Positions 33,920 to 44,323 of a DNA stretch of 64,000 nucleotides are shown here, piece by piece (positions within the stretch are counted from its first letter, which is position 1; each line of letters starts with the position of its first letter). The notes beneath the pieces were generated by a model that saw only the letters and a program-made list of their open reading frames with translations, was not told the DNA's origin and did not search any database. Position numbers and translations under genes: made by a program. This stretch comes from Acanthamoeba castellanii str. Neff (taxonomy: Eukaryota > Discosea > Longamoebia > Acanthamoebidae). The DNA lies in the NCBI RefSeq assembly GCF_000313135.1, contig NW_004457313.1, positions 422,815 through 486,814 of the forward strand. The letters are read 5' to 3'.

Positions 33920-34307
33920 GAGTCAGATCTCACAGCCATCACTTCCTTCCTACAAGGCCTAACTTCACATCCTGCCCTTGCCCCTCTCACACCCAAGACC
34001 AGCTCCTCCTCCTCTTCCAGTCCATGGAAAGTGCAGAAGTCCATTGGCTTAATATAACAAGTGTCTGTTGTGGTCACACCACTATATCATACATACAATG
34101 ATATGGCATAACAATTTGCATCCCCTTATGATGAGTCCATTGTCTCTCAGAAGGTTCCTCTTGCCTCCACCTGTTGCTTTGAGCAACAGAAGCCGTCATA
34201 GCAGAATGCGCCGCATGTGCCAGCCAATGGTGTATTTTGGCATCTTTCCTTTTTGCACTTTAGGGGATTTGCGAGCCCAGGGCTTTTCATCTTTACTCTT
34301 CCCACCG

Positions 34308-35518
34308 ATGCAAGTGAACACACCCTTCCTCTTCCTTGTACTGCTCACCCTGGCCTGTGGGGTCCACTCCGTGCCCAGGCCTGGGCTGTTCTCGGTGCTG
34401 GCCGACCGTGAACTGTGGGTGTTTGAAGACCCCACCTCGCTGGTGACCTTCTCGCCCAGCGCAGTGGTGGGCGATCTTCCGCTTCATCATGAGAGGATTG
34501 TCTCCGCGGTGGCCAGTTCCAAGCCTGGTGGCAACTTCGTGGTGGTCGGTTCGCAGACCGTCGCAGTGCAAAGGCAAGCGCACCGCCCCTTCGAGCTTGC
34601 CTTCAACTTTCACCCGGAGATCACCCTTTATGACGCCACCAACGTTCCCACCACCGGTGTACGTACCTTACTTCTCACAAAAGTGTTTCTAGGGATTTAT
34701 TAATTGTGCGGCGGTTCCGGTTTTAGGTCTTCGTGGCGGTCGGTGTCAACAGGTCGGCAAGTGGGTCTAAGGAAGAGATTATGTTTTTTCGCTCCGAAGA
34801 TGGTGGTTTCAGTTGGACCTCCTCATCCTCCTGGCCCAGTCAGAGCTACACCAATGCCTCCAGCGGCTTCTCCTTCTCCCCTTCTGGCGACTTCGGCCTC
34901 TGCAGTATGCCCCTCTTGTTGTTTTGTCCCTTTACGCTTGCGACTCAAGGTGACTCACAAACCCTGCCAATGCCTGAAACTGCAGTGTTGGGTGACCACA
35001 TGTTCCGTACCGTGGATGGGGGACGCTCATGGGTGAAAACCGCCTGGAATGATGGAAGGGGTCAGGCGGTGTCGGTGGCGGTCCTTGACCCGTCTCTCGC
35101 GGTGGTCACCATCGACTCACGGTATGGTGGGGGCATGGTGCTCATCTCCACCGACGCTGGGGCCACCTGGCAGCCGCTCCTGGAGGCGAACATTGGAACA
35201 GGGTACGGCATCGTGCTCTTCGACCGGCAGACTTGGGTGGTGGCCACCCAAGTCCCCCGGACCGGACAGATCTGGCGCACGACGGATGGCGGCAAGACGT
35301 GGGCACGCACCTTTGCCCAGCCCAACACCGCCTGGACGGGCTTGGCCTACAACTCGGACTGGGGCGCCCTTCTTGCCGTTGGCTACTTCTACAACGACTC
35401 CGTTAGCCACAGCGCAGGCGCGATGGCCCTCTCGTGGGATATGGGCGGCCAGTGGTTGCTCTCTGGTCCGCTGGACAAGGTGCTCGACCGTGCCGTGCCT
35501 GGCACGCCCTCCTTGTAA
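34308..35518 (+). CDS. Secreted Asp-box (BNR) repeat protein
   Basis: ATG 34308 begins a clear signal peptide (MQVNTPFLFLVLLTLACGVH). Four Asp boxes follow, RSEDGGFSW, RTVDGGRSW, STDAGATW and RTTDGGKTW, spaced as in beta-propellers of the sortilin/BNR/photosystem II assembly factor HCF136 type. Predicted N-glycosylation sites include NRSA, NASS and NDSV. Three exons; the frame ends AVPGTPSL at TAA 35516. There is no membrane helix or sialidase active-site FRIP, so it is probably a secreted binding or glycan-related protein rather than a sialidase. GC and CpG are normal, in contrast to the block just upstream. Confidence 0.78.
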
Positions 35519-35984
35519 GGCACGCACTCTGCCTAACCTATTTTAATTTATAAACATTTTTCATAACTCTTTGTCCCGCTTATCCACGTAACCAATGATG
35601 GGGTGGTTTTCTTTCTTTTCACACACACGGAGGTCACCTGCATGGGTGCGATTACAGTTGGACAGACCACACTGTTCCCCTCGCTGGGGGGCGAGGCAGA
35701 GAAACTGACCTACAATCGCCGGCATCGCAGATGTCCGTGACCTCAAATCCGCCAAAGGAATCGGTTCAGTCAGAGTCGTAGACTTGTATGCACCTACACT
35801 GGCGCAGAAAGTGTGCACCTCATTCCTCCTAGATAACGTGGACACTTAGCAAGGGTTCCGTCATCCAACTGAAAACCCGCCACCCGCAAAAGTGCGTTCA
35901 CTGAGTGGTGCTTCGTGAGCGCTTCCATCCAAATCATACTCGCCGGTGGTCAGTGCTTGCCGCACACGCCAGTCGATCTGTTCT
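35519..35984. other. Intergenic, weak coding remnants only
   Basis: Minus-strand frames (35561-35845) include GAYKSTTLTEPIPLADLRSR but have no start or recognisable domain. Nothing firm is supported. Confidence 0.4.
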
Positions 35985-36240
35985 TCAATTTCGCGCCTTT
36001 TGCGTGCGTCGCGTTGCTTGTCCAAGTGAGCGCGTCTTCATCCTGTAGACCGTGGTCTCCATGTCCGTGTGTATGAAGATGGTTGTCACGTTGGCTGTGC
36101 CGAGCATGACTCGCAGCAATTCGGCGCCGGCCGCGTCGGTCACAAGACAATAGAGCACGGCATCGTTCGACGCGTGGGCGTGACGGCGCCAGACCACATC
36201 TTTTCATGAGGGTGCTCTTGCCCAAACCGCTCGCGCCCAT
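35985..36240 (-). pseudogene. Frameshifted P-loop NTPase fragment
   Basis: The minus strand reads VVFMGASGLGKSTLMK, a Walker A motif, then changes frame at an A4 run (36200-36205). The second frame continues VVWRRHAHASNDAVLYCLVT and IFIHTDMETTVYRMKTRSLG before a stop. One base fewer in the A-run would join the two. It is either a relic or a sequencing indel. The family is not identifiable. Confidence 0.5.
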
Positions 36241-36655
36241 GAAAACTACGAGTCAGCCCATGGCAGTTTGGCGGGTGGTTCGTTGAGGTTGATCGCGTCT
36301 CGGCCCCGCAGCCAAAAGGAAGAAGAACAAGAGAGGCAACCAGTAACGGATATCCGTAGTTGCAATGATCAGTTGATCACCTGTACAGGAGCGGCAACCA
36401 GCACCACTTCGAATTCTTAGAGTGGGCAGAGGAGATGGGACCAAGTTGCTAAAAGACGAGTCCCTTTCGCCAGCAAAGTGCTCTCACGTTGTGGCGTTTG
36501 TGACGATTTACAGAAACTCAAGCAGCACACCAAAAGGTTAGGGTTAGGGTTAGGAGTGAGAGGAGAGCAAGAACGTTGTTACCCACACACACCCATTCCA
36601 TCGCGAACACGCACAACCAAACAGGCCATGCACAACTCTACCCTGGTGAGCCTGC
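36241..36655. other. Gene-poor stretch with telomere-like repeat
   Basis: No supported gene. One short minus-strand frame has a hydrophobic stretch (YWLPLLFFFLLAAG) but no start context. It holds the TTAGGG-type tract at 36536. Confidence 0.4.
36536..36554. repeat. Interstitial telomere-like repeat (GGTTAG)3
   Basis: Three perfect GGTTAG units, a TTAGGG-type telomeric motif, lie internally between the P-loop relic and a broken coding stretch. The tract may mark a repaired break or a rearrangement joint. Confidence 0.8.
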
Positions 36656-37192
36656 TCACTTCCATTCAGATGCATAAAAAATGAGGCTCCACATGCGCGG
36701 ATCGAGTCGGGCCTCGTGCATGAACAACTTGTAGAAGTAACCGTGTTCGTCGCAGTCGTCGGCCGGCCCAATGCCCACGTCGGGGCGGTGGTCGCCGCCT
36801 ATTCCTTGCCACGGCCTGGCCTCGTCGCGGCGATGCAGGCGCGCCTTGGCTGCCAGCCACAGCCTGGCCAGCATGTTTTTGGAGTCGACATCCGCGAGAG
36901 TCTGCCCGCAAGGCACCTGCAGGGCGCGCGGCGCAGAGAGCGTGGCGGGCATACTTGGTCAGCACCAGGTCACCCATGTGTTGGTCACTGGCATCGCTGA
37001 TGTAGGGATCTCGCTGGCGCCGACGGTGGCGCCGCCGGGGCCGAGGCCCGTGATGACATCGAGGCCAAGCGCGCTCGCCACCGTCGCGCCGGAGAGCGCC
37101 TGGCGGTGGACAACGACGTTGTTGGCCCTCAGTTCGAGCGTCGGTGCAGTGTCGAGGGACAGGCCGAGGGCGATGCCCTCGCGGCCGTTGAA
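36656..37192 (-). pseudogene. Coding-like stretch of unknown origin, frame broken
   Basis: Two minus-strand frames look protein-like. One is EEFNGREGIALGLSLDTAPT...GLDVITGLGPGGATVG, ending VTNTWVTWC. The other is SAPRALQVPCGQTLADVDSK...DEHGYFYKLFMHEARLDPRM, ending IFYASEWK. They are offset by one frame at about 36955, where a short intron (donor GTGCTG, acceptor CTGCAG) might also join them. No start codon or family was recognised. It begins exactly where the CDC123 duplication ends (37193). Confidence 0.4.
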
Positions 37193-37293
37193 TTCTTCGG
37201 CCAGAAAAAGTTCGGAAAAAGCATAGCTTCGTTCTTTGGCGAAGCGGCGGACTTCGCTCTTTGTCCCCCCCCCCACTCGCCCTCAAAGCACGG

Positions 37294-38919
37294 TCAGGAA
37301 AGGATGCACTTCTTGTCCCTGGACCTGGCTGCCGGCTCCTCCTCGGAGCCCTTCTTCTCGTCAGCGGCCTCCCGAGGGCGGACCAGGTCGAGCAGAAAGC
37401 GTAGCGGAGCAGCCAGCAGCTCCCTCGCGTTCTCCACGCGATTCTCCTACACCGGCCGGCGCACACACCATCGAAGTCGCGTGAGTGGCACCGCTTTCAA
37501 GAAGAAAGAGAAGAAGCAAAAAGGAAGAGAGGCACCAGAAGACGGAACTCGAAGGGCTTGACGCCCTTGAGCACATCTTCGTCCTTGGTCCAATCGAACA
37601 GTCCCGGGCTTGTGTTCGGGGCCTGGTGCGCGGCGCCCAGGTGAGAGGAATTGCAGCAAGCAGCAGCTTAAGCAAGTGGTGGCTGGGCACTCGTACGAAC
37701 GGGTTCAGTTCGACGACGATGAGCTGGCCGTCAGGCAGAAGGGCGAAGTCGATGGCGTAGGTCGAGGCCGGGATCGTGTCGCGCAGCTTCTCCTCATAGA
37801 AGCTGCGGATCTGTTGTGCGATGGCCTCCTTCTTCTCCACCGCCTCGCGTACAAAGCAAAACTTGTAGTAGTGCGTGACTGTGTGCGTGTGTCATGCCGT
37901 GTGCGGTACCGTGTGCAGTGCGAGTTGAGTGTCAGTAAATGCTGTTTGGGCAGCGGCCTGTTAGCGATGGGTACCAGCAGTGAGTTGTCGGTCGTAGACG
38001 AAGCCTCTGCCAATGAGAAAACAAAGTTAGCCAAATGCCTGCTGCACATTGGAGGCATACATGGAGAATTCGGACCTGAACTCGAGCTCGGGACGAAAGT
38101 CGAGCCATTTCCTGATGACTATGTTCACGCTCAGCTCATCGCCTTCCTCTTCCCTTCGCGTCGCCAGATGGCGATCCACTCGATCACTGACGCACACAGC
38201 GAGTCAGAGACCGGCACAGTACACGGCGCACGGCGCACGGCGCACTACATGCACGACACGACAAAAGAAAAACCTGCGGATGAGGAGGTCCATGGCTTCG
38301 GCCCCGTTGGTCACGCGGCAGGCGAGGCAGCAGGCCATGTTGATGGCGATGATCTCGGCGTCCTCGTCGCCCGCCGCGGCGCCCTCCAGCTCGGCCTCCA
38401 GAAGGCCCTTGAGCTTCTCCGACTGCCACTTGACCGCGTCCTTCGGGCTGAGCGTCGAGATGCGGACAAAGGCAGCCCCGCCCAAGGCCTCAATCGCCTC
38501 CTCCACCTGCGCTCGCAACTGTGTGGCGTGTGGCGTGTGGCGTGTGGCGTGTGGCGTGTCATATTGTGGGTCATTCCACGCACGAAAGTGCTGCGAAAGA
38601 GAAGAGTGCCTGCTCGACGACAGTGGCGTGGGCGGGTTCGAGGGTTCGTTGAGCGGAGCGGGCGTCGTGTGCGCGGAGGAGAGCCTGGACGGCCGCCGGG
38701 GGCAGCTCTACGAAGCGCGTCTCGAACGTGAACTCCTTGATTGCCTCGTACCAGCTGTGGGCGACGCGTGGTCAAGTCTTTCCAGACATAAACAAATTGA
38801 CGATTTAAATAAATAAAATGGTTAAAAAAATTAAAAAAGCAATAACGCTGCAAATGGAGAGGGTACCCTTCCACGGCCCAGTCGAGCTTATCGAACTTTT
38901 GTTGCTCTTCACCTTCCAT
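37294..38919 (-). CDS. CDC123/D123-family ATP-grasp protein with C-terminal CaaX box
   Basis: Cdc123 proteins are ATP-grasp chaperones for eIF2 assembly. About seven exons from ATG 38919 give MEGEEQQKFDKLDWAVEGWY, FVELPPAAVQALL, GGAAFVRISTLSPKDAVKW, WLDFRPELEFRSEF, YKFCFVREAVEKKEAIAQQI and STYAIDFALLPDGQLIVVEL with NPF. The last exons give SPGLFDWTKDEDVLKGVKPF then EFRLL, ENRVENARELLAAPLRFLLD and DKKCILS at TGA 37294. RPE.EFR, D(A/F)..L..G...VVELNPF and the FDW motif are the family core, with the Asp/Glu/Asn ligands of the Mg-ATP site in VELNPF. The CILS end is a prenylation signal, supported by an upstream Lys/Arg-rich, amphipathic tail. Parts are duplicated at 30816-31370. Confidence 0.82.
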
Positions 38920-39026
38920 CTTGCCAATAAACTTGAAACGTAAAGTAAAATGAAATGTGAAATGAAAAAAGAAAAAGAAAACAATAAGTAAAGTATTGTT
39001 CCACTCGTGCGAATCAGGTCCGAGAG
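38920..39026. promoter_or_regulatory. Divergent promoter region, CDC123-like / FZO-like
   Basis: Just 107 bp separate two divergent ATGs. It is A/T-rich (GAAATGAAAAAAGAAAAAG), with no defended motif. Confidence 0.4.
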
Positions 39027-42000
39027 ATGAGAAGAACCACGGCAGCAACCATGGCACAGGGGAGGGTGGTCACTACCGCAACTTTCTCCACCTCTGCGTG
39101 GCTTCGGCGTTGTGGCAGCGAGACGACTTCAGCGCTGATGCCGTCTACATCTTCACTCGGTCGCAGCGCCGCCTCGCGAGGGGTGGCTTCAGCACGCCTG
39201 CACTACCCTCGGCCCCGAACAAGCTTGTTCGGTGATGCCCCCGGCAGCCGTGGGGCAGCTGCCATCTCCTCCTCGCTGGCATTCAATCGCCATCTTCTGC
39301 CTGCAGCCTCATCTTGCAGGCGAAGACAGGCCACCGCCACCGAAGTCTCCCTCCAGAAGGTTCGCAGTAGTGGCTATGCTCAGTGCACCCTCCTTCATCC
39401 ACTCTGCAGATTTATTTCTTCTATTTTGTTTATATTATAAATATATAATTATCTATTTTTAAATAAATATAACATTATATTCATATTTGGGTTCTCTACC
39501 AAAGCAGGGAGAGGGTAAGGAGGGACTGCGTCGTGTGCTCAACGCGGACCAAGCGGCGCTGCTGCAGCAGGAAATCTGTCTGCTCGAAGACGTTCTGGCC
39601 TTCCTGCAGAAGGTACGCCTACAGACTATATCACACACATTCGCTACGCAGTGCGACTCACCGCACGCGCTCACTTGACCCCCAATTCACACGACGCACA
39701 CGCTCCCACGCACACCCAACAGATCGGAGCTGACCAAGAGGACGTGGAGCTGTTGAAGCAAACGAGGGAGCAACTGGAGGAGTTGTTCCTGCTCGTCGTG
39801 GTGGGAGAGTTCAACGCCGGCAAGTCGGCTTTCCTCAACGCTATGCTCGGCAAGAAGTACCTCAAGGAGGGAGGTGCGCTGCAGCCTGTCCTCCCCTCTC
39901 ACATGTTGTTGTATTACTGTTCGAACGCTTTTTTCTTAGCTCACCACGACACCTGAACGCACCACACGCGCGTGTGCAGTGATTCCCACAACGAGCAAGA
40001 TCACGTCGATTCGGCACGGCGAAACGGCGTCGTCTGTGCTTCCGACCGAAGAGCCCGATCGCGAGGTCATCTACCTGCCCGTGGACTGGCTCAAGGTGCG
40101 CCTCATATTTAACTGCTCAGTTTACAATGACGTTGCCGCCAAGATTGAGCAGACACCATGTAAGACATGTCAAGCTTACGACTGTGTCGACTGTGCGCTT
40201 TACCTCAGGACCTCAACTTGGTGGACACGCCAGGCACCAACGCCATCCTCAAGTATCACCAGCAGATCACCGAGCACTTTGTCCCACGCAGCGACATGGT
40301 GCGCGATTCCAGTTGTTGTTCTCTGCTGACGTTGGCGAGTTCCTCTAACAAATGATGACTTTCCCTTGGCTCACTACCGTTGCAGGTTCTGTTTGTCACC
40401 AGCTCCGACCGAGCGCTGAGCGAAAGCGAACACCAATTCCTGAACAGGATTCGCCAGTGGAAGAAGAAAGGTAAACTTCATACTTGATTCGCACAAGTGG
40501 CAAGCTACAGCTAACCTTATGCGTATGTGTGTGGCCTTCAGTTTTGGTTGTGCTGCAGAAGGTCGATTTGTTGGAGGACGAAGCGCAGCTCGAGGAGTTG
40601 CGCAGCTTCGTCGCCAAGGGAATGAGCCAGCTCCTTGGCATCCAGCCCAAGTACCCCACTCACTCCCTCCCCCCTCGCGGCCCGCGGCCGAGCCGCTCAC
40701 TGTGTGTTACCACTTTCGCAGAATTTTCCCAGTGTCGGCTCGCCTGGCGCTGAAGGCCAAGCAGCTGATGGCCAAAGAGAACGCGTCGGCTGAGGTGAGG
40801 GTCACTGGTGCTAGCTACAGTCAGGCGATTGGAGGTGTATGTTCTGATATGGGCCGTTGCAGGAGAAGGCAGAGGCTGCAGCGCTCTGGGAGAAGTCCCG
40901 CTGGGCCGAGCTGGAGACCTACATTCTCAAATCGCTCGACGCCGGCGAGAGGTCTAAGCTGAAGCTCAAGAATCCCCTCGGCATCGCCCACAACCTTTTG
41001 AACAAGTACAAGGGTACGCTGCAGTTGCATGCGTGCACTCTCTTGCTGAAGTATAGTTCATACGCACAACACGAACAGATGTGACCGAGAGCAGACTGCA
41101 GGTCCTGGCCAAGGACATCACCAGCATCGAACACATTGAGGAACAGCTCGAGGAGTACCGAAAGGTGTGTGCATGTGTGAATATATATTGTCTACATCGT
41201 TCAGTGTATGTGCGATGCTATTCGTTACTCATTGTTCGTTTTTATTTTTGTCTTGTCTTGTCAACAGGAAATGAAGAGGGACTACGAGTTCCAGCAGAAC
41301 CGAATCGACAACGTGCTGCTCGAACTGGCCAATCGAGGCGACGCCTTCTTCGACGAGCACCTCTCCCTCTCCAACGTACGCCTCAGCGCCCACACGATCG
41401 CAGCCATCCTCCCGCTGATCGTTTTTCGTCGTTTTTTCGTGTGGGTGCCATGGCAGATCTTTGCGTTGGCTCGGTCTGAGAAGCTTCGTGGCGAGTTCGA
41501 GCGCACCGTCGTTGCTGAAACGGCCATCCAGATCGAACGGTGACGCACCATCTTCCAATATGCGATATCAAGGCGTTTTGCGTGGTGGCCCTGCTAAATG
41601 TCGTTGTGTCTTTATACAGGAGCGTGAGCGACCTGATCGACTGGACAGTGGACAAGAACAGCAAACAATGGCGCAGAGTTGTGGACTACGCCCTCGAGCG
41701 AGCTGCGCACCACGCGCAAGTCTGCCCGCCCCCTCCATCGCATTCTCTTCTCTTTTCATTCTTGCTTGCGTACGGTTTGTATATTCACGGCTAGCACGTA
41801 CAGAGCGAAGGCCTCATTGGCAAGGTCGAATCCGAGTTCGATTACAACAGGGCCAAGCTCCTCGATACCATGGGCGCAGGGGTCCGTAACGTAGTAGCGT
41901 CCTATGACAAGACCGAAGAGGCCCGCCAGCTCGCCAACGAAGTGCCTTACTTTCCCACCTCTGTTCAATCTCGCCTCGCGGTCCCGTTTCGTATCGTGCA

Positions 42001-42740
42001 ACTGACTGGGCGCGTTTGGCGCGATCGCCCGGTGCAGGTGCAAACTGCGATCTACTCGACGGCTGCGATAGAAGTAACGGCTCTGGGTGTCGGCTCCCTC
42101 GTGGTCGCCTCACTTCTCGACTTTACTGTACGCCTCATTACGCAGTTCTTCCCTCCCAGTCTCTGTGGTATTGCTTCAAGATAGGCGACTGATGCAGAAA
42201 TTGGGCACAGGGTGTGTTGGGGGCGGGTGCTCTCGCGATTAGCGGCCTCTGTGTCCTTCCTTACAAGCGGGCTCAGGTAATGTTACATGCGATGTGTAAG
42301 CGAGGCCTGGTCGACTGATGCCAACGCGTTGCGTTGAGCAGGTCAAGCGGATCTTCAACGAGAAAATCGCAGGGCTGCGGGTGAACATGAGGGGCGTCAT
42401 GCATGCGCACTTCGATAGGGTATGTGAGCCTCACGCCACCGCAATCGGACGAAGACAATGTGCCACTGAGAATCACGTTTACATATAGGAGCTCGCCGAC
42501 AACATACGCAAGATCCAGGGTTCCGTGTCTCCGTACACTCTCTACGTCAAGACTGAGAAGGAGAAGGTTCGCTCCACTTGGATCAGTGTTCTTGGTCACG
42601 CACTGACTTGATCACTACAGTTGACCAAGACGAAGACAAGGATTGAGGACACGATGAAGCGAGTCTCGAACAGCATACACTCAATCGATCTGGCCTTCCA
42701 GGGCGAGTCCGCCGAGGCCCCCGAAGAGGACCTCCAGTAG
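39027..42740 (+). CDS. FZO-like (FZL/bacterial dynamin-like) membrane GTPase
   Basis: These dynamin-family GTPases remodel organelle membranes. ATG 39027 begins a Ser/Arg/Ala-rich, acid-free leader (MRRTTAATMAQGRVVTTATF), consistent with mitochondrial import. The GTPase has GEFNAGKSAFLNAMLG (G1), IPTTSKITSI (G2), NLVDTPGTN (G3) and LVVLQKVDLLED (G4). Coiled coils follow (IEEQLEEYRKEMKRDYEFQQ, RIDNVLLELANRGDAFFDEH), then paired hydrophobic segments (EVTALGVGSLVVASLLDF, VLGAGALAISGLCVLP) and a C-terminal coiled coil (TKTKTRIEDTMKRVSNSIHS). This order matches FZL of plants and cyanobacterial BDLP more than animal mitofusin. About 15 short exons; stop TAG 42738. With no plastid expected, a mitochondrial inner or matrix-side site is the best inference. 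Confidence 0.85.
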
Positions 42741-42875
42741 TCGCCGCACACCACCGAGCGGCCAATAAATGCGTGTTTGGCATTCCTGTCCAGGCGTGCT
42801 TTTTTGCCGGCGCGTGCTGGAAGCGCTCACTCTTCACTTTCGCAAGCAGCTGACCACGTCGCGTACGCGAGCGCA

Positions 42876-44139
42876 ATGAACGTAGAGGGCGAGAAGGGCG
42901 AAGGAACGAAAGCGAGCGGAGACTCGACCACGACGCAAGACATAGCCGCTGTGCATTCGGTCCTGCAAAGTACGCACGTCCTCTTTCTTCGCTGACGTTA
43001 CGTTTTACGCGTAGTAGATACTCAAAGCTCTCGTACATCGGCCACCAGCGCTACAGCTCCAAAACGAAAAGCTTGCCAAGTATCAGGAGATAAGGTTCGT
43101 ACTCGCTTCTGTTCGCGAAGAAGCAGCTTTACCTCTAACAACCTCGTTCAGCTATCGCTGGCACCAACAGGTACTTCCTTACCTGTGATCGGGTTAGGGT
43201 GTTGAGATGTGGCTCTAAGCTCTACACGCCTGGTAGCATCACCAAAACCTCAAGAAGATCATCGGTAAGTACCTCGCGAGTGAGCGTTGGGCAGAAAGCT
43301 CATGGATAACGCCCTTTTTACACAGCCGGTATCAACAGGCTGGCGGAGATGATGAGGGAGCCCTCTTCCTTGCGTAGCGGTGAGTCTTTCCGTATCGAGC
43401 CAGGTAGTGCCCTCATTCCCTCGAAATGCGGACTTTCGCTCATGCCTTCACCATATAGACGAGAGCCTCCTCGAAGGAAGCGCGCTAGACAAGCTATCTT
43501 CCTCCAGCTTTCGCTACCAAGGTACCACCATACCACTTTACGTGCACGCCAAGCAGGAATTCAACGTCACTTCGTAGAGGATAGTCGTCGAGTTCATCCG
43601 ATGATGTCGCCGAGCGGAAGCTACACACCGTCAACGAAAGCGGCATCTTTCCACGACCGCGTCATGAGCTTTAAGGACTCGCTCCACTCGCATGAGCTGC
43701 GCCAGCTCCTCAGTTCCATCACCATGGACGAATTTCAAGAGCTGAGAGAAGCATCCGCGTCGGTCATTCTGCCTATCGTTGTGGATTGGCTCTACGGTAC
43801 GCATACCGAACTCTCTGCAGTTACTTCGCCAACTCACAGCTTCTACTCTTCAGACCCGGTCACGCAAAGCCTGGCCCTTGTCTACCTCTGGGAGACCGCT
43901 AAGCAGTTCCCAGCGCTGTTTCGCAGAGCGGAGAACAGTCAGCTTATACTCAAGTGCTACTCAGGTGAGCTTAAGCGTTATGGTTGGCTCTCTCACTCGC
44001 TTACTGATGCTCTTTCTCAGCTCTGGACGGTGTGAGCAGCTCGGACACATTCTCGCCCGAAGAGATCACTCAAATCCGGGAGTTCATCGCCCTGGCATGC
44101 TCCAGAACCACCTCGCCTGCCATGTCTTGGTCTGTCTAA
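42876..44139 (+). CDS. Unrecognised helical protein
   Basis: Many short exons. After ATG 42876 (MNVEGEKGEGTKASGDSTTT) and QDIAAVHSVLQ the best frame gives ILKALVHRPPALQLQNEKLA, YQEISYRWHQQHHQNLKKII, AGINRLAEMMREPSSLRS and DESLLEGSALDKLSSSSFRY. It continues with IQRHFVEDSRRVHPMMSPSG, SFKDSLHSHELRQLLSSITM, LREASASVILPIVVDWLY, DPVTQSLALVYLWETAKQFP and ALFRRAENSQLILKCY, ending RTTSPAMSWSV. All junctions except the first fit in phase; exon 1 to exon 2 needs another donor or a 1-nt correction. The first half is a predicted coiled coil vaguely like KxDL/BLOC-type subunits; the second is helical, HEAT-like. No family is assigned. Confidence 0.6.
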
Positions 44140-44323
44140 GCCAGACGCGCGACGCATTCTTCGAAACACCCTTCATCATGTTCCGCGCGTAGGAGACAAA
44201 AGGCTGAAGCGGTTGCTACCGCCACCTTAAAAAGACAAGAGGTGAAAATTCCCGGCTTTGTTGAACACAAAAAAAGAAGGAAAAAGAAAAAGAAATCAAA
44301 TCTTCTTCTAGCGAGGTGGCGAC

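Larger units (their letters stand above)
31290..34200. other. CpG-poor block with novel gene and dispersed repeats
   Basis: Between the truncated CDC123 copy and the Asp-box gene, about 2.9 kb holds only about eight CpG dinucleotides by eye count, against dozens per few hundred bases outside. It contains a CpG-decayed CDC123-like exon, broken frames (31390-31710), three clusters of a TGCACATCAGG-type repeat and a spliced novel gene. Arg codons are AGA/AGG and TG/CA words dominate. Confidence 0.75.

Noticed and set aside
34308..35518. Sialidase or photosystem II assembly factor identity for the Asp-box protein
   Set aside because: Asp boxes alone do not show sialidase activity; no catalytic FRIP/Arg triad is visible and no photosystem is expected.
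38311..39057. Minus-strand frame reading WLLPWFFSSLGPDSHEWNN upstream of the CDC123-like gene
   Set aside because: It starts with GTG, overlaps the promoter and exon 1 of the FZO-like gene, and does not join in phase; ATG 38919 gives a consistent gene.
43186..43201. Another GGGTTAGGGT string
   Set aside because: Only about one and a half units, inside an intron of the unknown gene; not a telomere-like tract.
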